Below, piece by piece: positions 12,487 to 17,940 of a stretch of 17,940 bases of DNA (within the stretch, counting starts at the first letter, position 1; every line of letters starts with the position of its first letter). The stretch is from Anaerolineae bacterium (GTDB lineage Bacteria; Chloroflexota; Anaerolineae; Anaerolineales; Villigracilaceae). Under the pieces are notes generated by a model, which searched no databases, had not been told where the DNA came from, and saw nothing but the letters and a program-made list of their open reading frames with translations. The translations under genes and the position numbers were made by a program. Location of the stretch: positions 471 to 18,410 of the forward strand of contig DNDO01000234.1 of assembly GCA_003484265.1 (NCBI GenBank). The letters are read 5' to 3'.

Positions 12487-15030
12487 TTATTCAATTTGTG
12501 CGCCCTCGATAAAATTGCTGTAGGGAAGTTCGGCGAGCGAATTTACCACATCTGCATCGAACAAAATTCCAGATTGTTCCTTTAAATATTGCAATGCTTC
12601 GCCAGGTGAGAGCTTCTTCCTGTATATTCGGTTGCTCGTCAAAGCATCGAACACGTCTACAACAGCAAAAATGCGCGCATGGATCGGAATGTCAGTATTC
12701 TTAAGACCAAACGGATACCCGCTGCCATTCCAGCGCTCATGATGATAACGCACGACCGACATGCTCTCCTGAAGGAATGGGATGCGTTCCACGATCCGCG
12801 AACCGATATCTGGGTGCATGCGCATGATCCTCCATTCCTCGACAGTAAGTTTTCCTGGCTTGTGAAGGATGGTATCACTGATCCCTATCTTGCCGATATC
12901 ATGGAGGAGCGAGCCTCTTTCCAGCGCCTTGAGCTGGTCGTTATTTAACCCGAGCTTTTCCCCCAACAAATACGCCAACTGGCTGACACGCATACTGTGG
13001 CCTTCCGTCTCGCGATCGCGCGCATCCAGGGCGGACATTAAGGCTTTCAGGGTTTGGTCGTAGGTTTCTTCCAGTATTTCATAAGATGCCTCGATCTCCC
13101 TTGCCTGCCTGCGGGATTCGGCGAGTAAGTTTACACGTTCGAGGGAAACCGCCGCCTGGTTTGCCAACAATTGAATGTTTGCAAAATTCCTCCCGCGGCT
13201 TTCAGGGATAAGGATCCATAAAGCGCCTACCGGATGTGAGCGTGTCAACAATGGATAACAAACAAGCAACCCTTTATCCATCGAGACGAAAATGCTTTGC
13301 TCCATATCTACAGCCTGCTTGATCGTATCCACCGGATGCTCATGGCGTGTATGGAAGCCATCAGCATCCAGTTCCACTTCTGCCTGTATCACCCCATCGA
13401 GTGACATAAGCACGATGCCTGTTTCTATCGCGTTTGTTGCTTTGAATGCGGCGCGGGCGATCGCCTCTGCTGCCTTGCTAATCTCATCCGTCAATATCAC
13501 GTCTTCACTCAATTGCCTGAGCATGGACGTGATATTGAGGGTGCTTCGTAATTCCTGATAAAGCCATGAACTTTCCACGGATGCCGCCGCCTGTGAACTC
13601 AACAGGCCGGCAAGCGACTCATCATTTTCTGAGAAGAACACGGCTTCCTGTTTACCAAATGCAAGGATCGTCCCAATGCTCAGGCGGTGCAGGCGGATGG
13701 GGATTGCCAGAGCACCTCGCAGGTTTGCACTGTCTACATCGAGGTTGTTCAGCTTTGTGTATTTTCGCAGGTCGCGAACTCTGAAGGGTTTTGATGCGTT
13801 CAATGCGGCTTGCAAAAGATGCCCATCCGTTGGGTTTTTGCTCAAAGAGGCAAGCAGGCGCGGCGCTTCACCAGCGTGTGCAGTGCGCGAGAAGTCTCCT
13901 TGTTGATCGAGTAATGTGACGAATACAAAACGGGCTTCAAAGGTCTTACGTGCCAGTATCGCAATTTCCTCTACAGCAGCCTGTGGATCAAGCAATGTTG
14001 TAAGTGAAATGCCTGATTGAATAAGTTCGGTCAACCGCTGATTGTAATTCGATCGTTCCCATGCCCGGGAAAGTTCAGACGCCACGCTTTCTACGCTGGC
14101 AATATCAATATTGTTGAAGGAGTGGACCTTATCCGAGCGCACATCAAGAATGCCTTTGAGTTGTCCATGTAATAGCAATGGGACAATAATGATGGAGCGC
14201 GTACTTTCGTTATTAATGGGAGAAAAACTTGTGTCGAGAGCAGTGTCATTGATAATAATGGTTTTCTTCTGCCGCGTGACGCGTCCATGAAATCCCCGTT
14301 CCGAGTTATGTCTATCGCCGGGTGGGATGATGTTCGCCATGGAGCCGCCGGAAGCCAGCGTAATATATTCTTTTATTTCGGGTTCATACAGCATTAGTGA
14401 GACGACTGTGCATTTGACAGCACGTTCCAGTGTGTTTACCGCCAGTTGCGCAGCGATAGGCGGGTCTAGCTCATCGCTGAGTTGTTGACTTAATTCGATA
14501 AGGTAATTAAGTTTCGTGTTGCGTTGTTTTTCCATGTTTAATTTTCGTGTTGTAATGCTGACTTGTTCCATCAAGCCGTCAGCATTGTTATCGATTTCGA
14601 GCGGGAGGTTGGACTCCTTTTCATTAGTTATCTCTTCTTTGTCCGCGTCGGTAATTAATTCCGGCGATGGAATACTCGCGATAATACCGTAGACGGTCAA
14701 AGCGGTGACAAGGCTCGTTAAAAACAATCCGCCCAATCGTGCGCCTGAATCAGTAGAGTCCGAAAAGATGAATATTCCAGAAACGATAACCGCCTGATTC
14801 AAAATAAAATGTGCGTTGCCTCGCCATCCTGTTCTCAATGCTTGTGTGTTGGACAGGATCCAAATGGTGGTAATGGAAAATAACCCCACACCCATGGAGA
14901 GACTTCCCCAATGGAGCAATTGGATGCGGGCGGTCAGATGCGCCGGCAGGAGTAACAACGACTGCGCGAGGACGGATAAGATCCCCGCGATGATGATCTG
15001 TATTTTATTGTGCAGTATGGACGATGACAT
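12487..15030 (-). CDS. Membrane GAF-domain sensor with HD-GYP cyclic di-GMP phosphodiesterase
   Basis: This 847-residue protein starts with four membrane segments at about 10-30, 40-60, 76-91 and 99-120, then a charged linker with coiled-coil character (155-185). Three GAF-like modules follow. The first (about 187-325) is the clearest, with RGFHGRVTRQKKTIIINDT and LLLHGQLKGILDVRSD. The second is at about 345-490 and the third, more divergent, at about 505-632. A helical linker (635-670) leads to the HD-GYP domain (about 660-835). This has H678, HDIGKIGI (710-717), H739, HHERWNGSGYP (763-773) and DVFDALTSNRIYR (792-804). The HD pair, the HH pair and the GYP signature are all intact, so hydrolysis of c-di-GMP is expected, tuned by ligands or redox state at the GAF domains. 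No receiver or kinase domain is present. The start at 15030 is the first Met of the membrane segment. A TAGAAT box lies 17 nt upstream. Confidence 0.92.
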   Translation of the reverse strand: MSSSILHNKIQIIIAGILSVLAQSLLLLPAHLTARIQLLHWGSLSMGVGLFSITTIWILSNTQALRTGWRGNAHFILNQAVIVSGIFIFSDSTDSGARLGGLFLTSLVTALTVYGIIASIPSPELITDADKEEITNEKESNLPLEIDNNADGLMEQVSITTRKLNMEKQRNTKLNYLIELSQQLSDELDPPIAAQLAVNTLERAVKCTVVSLMLYEPEIKEYITLASGGSMANIIPPGDRHNSERGFHGRVTRQKKTIIINDTALDTSFSPINNESTRSIIIVPLLLHGQLKGILDVRSDKVHSFNNIDIASVESVASELSRAWERSNYNQRLTELIQSGISLTTLLDPQAAVEEIAILARKTFEARFVFVTLLDQQGDFSRTAHAGEAPRLLASLSKNPTDGHLLQAALNASKPFRVRDLRKYTKLNNLDVDSANLRGALAIPIRLHRLSIGTILAFGKQEAVFFSENDESLAGLLSSQAAASVESSWLYQELRSTLNITSMLRQLSEDVILTDEISKAAEAIARAAFKATNAIETGIVLMSLDGVIQAEVELDADGFHTRHEHPVDTIKQAVDMEQSIFVSMDKGLLVCYPLLTRSHPVGALWILIPESRGRNFANIQLLANQAAVSLERVNLLAESRRQAREIEASYEILEETYDQTLKALMSALDARDRETEGHSMRVSQLAYLLGEKLGLNNDQLKALERGSLLHDIGKIGISDTILHKPGKLTVEEWRIMRMHPDIGSRIVERIPFLQESMSVVRYHHERWNGSGYPFGLKNTDIPIHARIFAVVDVFDALTSNRIYRKKLSPGEALQYLKEQSGILFDADVVNSLAELPYSNFIEGAQIE

Positions 15031-15047
15031 ATTTTACGGGTACCTGG

Positions 15048-15053
15048 ATTCTA
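15048..15053 (-). promoter_or_regulatory. Possible -10 box (TAGAAT) for the HD-GYP gene
   Basis: On the minus strand TAGAAT (plus-strand 15053 down to 15048) lies 17 nt before the ATG at 15030. The leader would be about 10 nt without a clear Shine-Dalgarno. No good -35 is seen at standard spacing. Confidence 0.35.
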
Positions 15054-15110
15054 ACCTTCAAGACTTTTACATTTCAGATTCGATTATATGCAACGTTGAA
15101 AGTTCGTTTC

Positions 15111-15119
15111 TGATATAAT
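15111..15119 (+). promoter_or_regulatory. Extended -10 promoter for the purine nucleoside phosphorylase gene
   Basis: TGATATAAT (15111-15119) is a perfect extended -10 (TGN-TATAAT). It lies 43 nt before the ATG at 15163. A TTGAAA at 15096-15101 is too close (12 nt) for a normal -35, but an extended -10 can do without one. The leader has only a weak GAAG-type ribosome-binding site. Confidence 0.55.
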
Positions 15120-15162
15120 TTTTTTGCAACACCCCAATCTTACTTGAAAAGAAGAACCCATT

Positions 15163-15999
15163 ATGACCACTTATGTTACTCTCGAAAAAATAGATGAAGC
15201 GGCAGATGCGATACGCTCTAAAACATCCTACAAACCGCGCGTTGGATTAATTCTCGGCTCGGGACTTAACTCTTTGGCTGATTCCGTCCAAAAAGCCGAC
15301 ATCATCCCTTATTCGGAACTCCCCAACTGGCCCAAGTCAACTGTACATGGACACGCCGGCAGACTCGTGATCGGTGAATTGGAGGGACAGCCTGTATTTG
15401 TAATGCAGGGACGCGTGCATTTTTACGAAGGCTATAGCATGTCTCAGATTACACTGCCAGTACGTGTCATGCTGCGCCTTGGCTTGGAAATGATGTTCGT
15501 GACGAATGCGGCTGGCGGCATACACCCCGATTTCGAACCGGGGGACGTCATGTTGATCACCGACAACCTTAACCTCGTGGGGATGACCGGTGGGAATCCG
15601 CTCATGGGACCAAACATCGAAGAATTAGGACCGCGATTCCCGGATATGAGCCGGTCGTACGATCCAGACCTGATGGCGATCGCGCGAAAGATATCAATAG
15701 AAAACAAAGTTCCATTGCGAGAAGGGGTTTATTGCGCCCTGAGTGGACCGTCTTTCGAAAGCCCTGCCGACCTGCGCTTCTTACGCATGGTGGGTGCGGA
15801 TGCTGTGGGGATGTCAACAGCGCCCGAAGTGATCGTGGCACGCCACGGCGGAATGCGCGTTTTGGGATTGTCCGGCATCAGCAATAAAGCAAACGTCGAC
15901 GGTTCGACCATCACAACGCACGAGGAAGTGATCGAGGCTGGCAAGGTCATTACACCCAAGATCGAGACCATAATACGCGGCGTTTTGCGCTCGCTATAA
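15163..15999 (+). CDS. Purine nucleoside phosphorylase, trimeric (PNP-I) family
   Basis: It cleaves purine nucleosides with phosphate to the free base and (deoxy)ribose 1-phosphate in purine salvage. The 278-residue length is right for the trimeric family. Visible signatures are GLILGSGLNSLAD (28-40, phosphate loop), VHGHAGRLVIGELEGQPVFV (61-80) and MQGRVHFYEGYS (81-92). Further on are TNAAGGI (114-120), SGPSFESPADLR (194-205) with the base-contacting Glu199, GMSTAPEVIVARH (216-228) and GISNKAN (238-244) with Asn241. The Glu and Asn pair matches 6-oxopurine (inosine/guanosine) enzymes of the punA/human type. I leave the symbol empty because punA, deoD and xapA are used inconsistently. It has its own extended -10 promoter and diverges from the HD-GYP gene. 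Confidence 0.95.
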   Translation: MTTYVTLEKIDEAADAIRSKTSYKPRVGLILGSGLNSLADSVQKADIIPYSELPNWPKSTVHGHAGRLVIGELEGQPVFVMQGRVHFYEGYSMSQITLPVRVMLRLGLEMMFVTNAAGGIHPDFEPGDVMLITDNLNLVGMTGGNPLMGPNIEELGPRFPDMSRSYDPDLMAIARKISIENKVPLREGVYCALSGPSFESPADLRFLRMVGADAVGMSTAPEVIVARHGGMRVLGLSGISNKANVDGSTITTHEEVIEAGKVITPKIETIIRGVLRSL

Positions 16000-16000
16000 T
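15995..16000 (+). promoter_or_regulatory. -10 box (TATAAT) built into the phosphorylase stop codon
   Basis: TATAAT at 15995-16000 contains the TAA stop (15997-15999) of the upstream phosphorylase and ends 10 nt before the ATG at 16011. The 10 nt (CCCAGTCGAT) hold no Shine-Dalgarno. The geometry allows a leaderless or very short-leader transcript. No clear -35 is visible. Confidence 0.45.
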
Positions 16001-16010
16001 CCCAGTCGAT

Positions 16011-16679
16011 ATGGGTCCGTTATATCGTTCCCTTGATTCCTATAGCCCGTTGATCTACATTGTTCTAGCGATCATGGGTTTATATGCCTTTAGGCGCATG
16101 TGGCTCTCATGGCGTGAGTGGCATAATTCTGTTTATACACTTGAACGTGAATTTGCCCTGCGCAGGCTGGGCGGGGCAACCGCATTTGGTTTTCTCGTTT
16201 TGCTAATGTTCTTCGTTCAATTTTATATTGGCGCATTTGTTGTGCCATCCCTGCCAGCAATTGATGTCATGACCACACCAACGCTCGATCTCCTCGCTGT
16301 CCCACCAGGGACAATTTCGCCAGACGATGTATTGGCGCTGGAGACCCCCGAAGTCCAGAGCGGAATGAGCGGATGCGTCCCCGGTCAGATCATGCTGACA
16401 GGACCCAGGCCGGGTGAAGTATTATCTGGAACGGTAACATTGACCGGAACGGCAAATATTCCGAATTTCGGCTTCTATAAATATGAGATCGCGCCGCTGG
16501 GTACAGGCAATTGGACGACAATTTCCGCTGGAGCATCGACGGTGAATGACGGCGAATTGGGCAAGTGGGATACCTCAGCAAGTACGAACGGGGATTATTT
16601 TTTACAACTTGTCATTCTCGATAATGTCGGTCAGACGCTCGAGCCTTGTGTGATCGCTGTGCGAGTGACGAATCAATAA
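16011..16679 (+). CDS. Two-helix membrane protein with a C-terminal Ig-like domain
   Basis: This is a 222-residue protein I do not recognise as a named family. A first hydrophobic segment (about 12-27) is followed by a basic, tryptophan-rich loop (FRRMWLSWREW, 27-37), and a second membrane helix lies at about 55-78. Next is a proline- and threonine-rich linker (80-120). The tail (about 121-222) reads like an all-beta Ig-like module: PGQIMLTGPRPGEVLSGTVTLTGTA pattern, then FGFYKYEIAPLGTGNW, GKWDTS, GDYFLQLVILD and VIAVRV. Cys122 and Cys213 flank this module and could form a disulfide if it faces outward. The hairpin topology would put both termini on the same side. If the tail is extracellular, the N-terminus is too. 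It is probably expressed from a TATAAT overlapping the preceding stop. Its function is unknown, perhaps envelope-associated. Confidence 0.75.
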   Translation: MGPLYRSLDSYSPLIYIVLAIMGLYAFRRMWLSWREWHNSVYTLEREFALRRLGGATAFGFLVLLMFFVQFYIGAFVVPSLPAIDVMTTPTLDLLAVPPGTISPDDVLALETPEVQSGMSGCVPGQIMLTGPRPGEVLSGTVTLTGTANIPNFGFYKYEIAPLGTGNWTTISAGASTVNDGELGKWDTSASTNGDYFLQLVILDNVGQTLEPCVIAVRVTNQ

Positions 16680-16690
16680 CTGGAGAGTGA

Positions 16691-17230
16691 ATGTCTTCTT
16701 TTGAGATCAGACCTGCTGTTGCTACCGACCTGCCGCGCTTGATGGGGATGGATCATTCCTATTCGAGTGATTACGTCTGGCAGTTGGATGTGCGCAGTGA
16801 ATCAAACCAGGTCACCTTGAATTTTCGGGAAGTTCGCCTTCCGCGCTCGGTAACGGTGACGTATCCTCGCGATCCGTCTGTTTTGGCGGATGAGTGGACA
16901 AAACGTGACGTGGTTCTCGTTGCATTACAGGGAGATTCAGTAGTTGGATATCTCTGCGCAGTGGAGAAGCATATCTCAGCGATGGCGTGGGTAACAGATC
17001 TCGTCGTTGCGGGGGAGGTTAGACGCAGGGGCGTTGCATCAGATTTATTAACGGCGGTGCAGGCTTGGGCGCTGGAAAGAGGCGTTAGCCGCATTGTGCT
17101 TGAAACGCAGTCCAAGAATCATCCATGTATCCGTTTGGCGCAAAAATTCGGTTACGAGTTCTGCGGGTATAATGACAAATATTACCCGACACAGGATGTG
17201 GCTTTGTTTTTCGGGCGAGCGCTAAAATAA
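16691..17230 (+). CDS. GNAT family N-acetyltransferase
   Basis: This is a 179-residue protein with GNAT signatures: FEIRPAVATDLPRLMGM (4-20), then a long variable stretch (21-70) rich in charged residues. VVGYLCAVEKHISAMAWVTDLVVAGEVRRRGVASDLL (84-120) includes motif A and the acetyl-CoA loop R-R-R-G-V-A. Motif B is SRIVLETQSKNHPCIRLAQKFGYEFCGYND (133-162). The inserted stretch before strand 4 makes it longer than the GNAT at 8255, with which it has no close similarity. The substrate is unknown. GGAG (16682-16685) sits 5 nt before the ATG and only 11 nt separate it from the previous gene, so the two are probably co-transcribed. Confidence 0.88.
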   Translation: MSSFEIRPAVATDLPRLMGMDHSYSSDYVWQLDVRSESNQVTLNFREVRLPRSVTVTYPRDPSVLADEWTKRDVVLVALQGDSVVGYLCAVEKHISAMAWVTDLVVAGEVRRRGVASDLLTAVQAWALERGVSRIVLETQSKNHPCIRLAQKFGYEFCGYNDKYYPTQDVALFFGRALK

Positions 17231-17246
17231 GTTTTGGAAGGTCCGA

Positions 17247-17940
17247 ATGCTTATCGGTTGGATCGAAAATATATTGACGGGGATCGAAGCTCTTAATAAC
17301 ATTTTAACGGCTGGCATTGCGATCACTGCTTTTTCATTGTTCTTGTATGCACTGTCGTTTAATCTGCGTGACCGTGTTGCGCGCTCGTTTGCGATCATTT
17401 TACTATGTGTTGTCGTGGTCTTTACGACAGAAGCACTGCAAAATAGGACCGTGCCAGACTGGGGGCTTGAGTTACTTCTGCGTGCGCAATGGGTCGGCAT
17501 CATCTTTTTACCCCCCTCTTATTTACATTTATCCGATGCACTACTTGTAACAGCAGGTAGACCTTCACGCGGACGCCGTCGCAATGCAGTGAGGTTTGCA
17601 TACCTGCTGTCTTTGGCGTTTTTGATCCTGCTTGGGTTAGGGTTGCTGGTCGGAAAGCTTGTCGTCAACGGGAACCCCGCTCCGCATTTACAACGCACAC
17701 TCTGGACAGAGGTATTTACCTTATTTTATATCGGCATTATTACGCTCGCAGGGTACAACTTCATCCGCGCCTATCGCCGAATGTTGACACGCTCCGGTCA
17801 ACGCAGGATGTTGTACCTGATGGCAGGCGCGACGGCACCGGCGCTCGGTTCGTACCCGTACCTTTTGTTTGGTTCCGGTTTCGCAGCCCAATACCCTCTA
17901 TTCTTTTGGTCGACAGTTATTATCATCAATGTGCTTGTTG
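17247..17940 (+). CDS. Polytopic membrane N-terminus of a probable sensor histidine kinase, 3' end cut off
   Basis: Reading from the ATG at 17247, with GGAAGG (17236-17241) 5 nt upstream, gives 231 codons to the window edge without a stop. The translation has about six or seven hydrophobic segments: roughly 17-37, 45-60, 80-95, 118-138, 155-172, 190-206 and 215-231. The second and third flank RAQWVGIIFLPPSYLHLSDA. This W-G-I-x-F-x-P-x-x-x-L-H pattern, followed by a basic loop (GRPSRGRRR), resembles the 7TM N-terminal region found on many histidine kinases and diguanylate cyclases. No kinase, GAF or GGDEF domain is in view because the window ends. It may equally be a diguanylate cyclase or another output type. 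It is 16 nt downstream of the GNAT gene and likely in its operon. Confidence 0.65.
   Translation, partial: MLIGWIENILTGIEALNNILTAGIAITAFSLFLYALSFNLRDRVARSFAIILLCVVVVFTTEALQNRTVPDWGLELLLRAQWVGIIFLPPSYLHLSDALLVTAGRPSRGRRRNAVRFAYLLSLAFLILLGLGLLVGKLVVNGNPAPHLQRTLWTEVFTLFYIGIITLAGYNFIRAYRRMLTRSGQRRMLYLMAGATAPALGSYPYLLFGSGFAAQYPLFFWSTVIIINVLV

Noticed and set aside
1..17940. CRISPR array, tRNA/rRNA genes, transposase, phage or defence cluster
   Set aside because: I looked for regularly spaced repeats, cloverleaf ends, integrase/transposase motifs and known defence domains and saw none. The novelty here is regulatory, with no multi-gene system evident.

Overview
The window reads like a piece of a Chloroflexota chromosome, probably class Anaerolineae. 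This is inferred from protein character, not from a marker gene: a compact FtsK/HerA-like ATPase, a GAF/HD-GYP sensor and a 7TM sensor N-terminus of the style I associate with that group, plus a LexA-type box of the Gram-positive GAAC-N4-GTTC kind, which I recall being reported for the Chloroflexota genus Dehalococcoides. Gene density is high and most genes are housekeeping. I see no tRNA, rRNA, CRISPR array, insertion sequence or phage gene.

Layout. 1-373 (-): 5' part of a small polytopic membrane protein. 482-2539 (+): rRNA methyltransferase of the RlmI family, then a DUF2721 membrane protein and a DUF2255 protein that overlap by 4 nt. 2570-4651 (-): response regulator with PAS, GGDEF and EAL domains. 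4652-5144: about 490 nt with no convincing gene, holding two inverted repeats. 5145-5664 (+): remnant of a lipoprotein alpha/beta hydrolase, with a frameshift in its A7 tract and an internal deletion. 5701-7308 (+): YigZ/IMPACT protein, DUF1761 membrane protein, YciI-like protein. 7386-8171 (+): compact ATPase behind a well-formed promoter and a predicted SOS box. 8255-8713 (+): GNAT acetyltransferase. 8766-12416 (+): probable operon alr - lspA - rluD - L-threonine aldolase. 12487-15030 (-): four membrane segments, GAF domains and HD-GYP. 15163-17230 (+): purine nucleoside phosphorylase, a two-helix membrane protein with an Ig-like tail, and a second GNAT. 17247 to the end (+): membrane N-terminus of a probable sensor kinase.

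How it works together. Two large proteins handle cyclic di-GMP. One (2570-4651) carries a GGDEF-family site and a complete EAL phosphodiesterase site behind a phosphorylatable receiver. The other (12487-15030) carries an intact HD-GYP phosphodiesterase site behind membrane and GAF sensor modules. Alr supplies D-alanine for peptidoglycan and LspA matures lipoproteins, so they share an envelope theme. RluD and threonine aldolase are translationally packed behind them.

Translation starts fall into two classes. Several genes that head a transcription unit (482, 1755, 5701, 8766, probably 16011) have a TATAAT-like box ending only 6-10 nt before the ATG, with little or no Shine-Dalgarno, as expected for leaderless mRNAs. 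Most downstream genes have a clear Shine-Dalgarno. The observations most worth following are the SOS box in front of the FtsK/HerA-like ATPase, the leaderless pattern, the decayed hydrolase, and a nested inverted repeat at 6873-6926 that can fold in two mutually exclusive ways.
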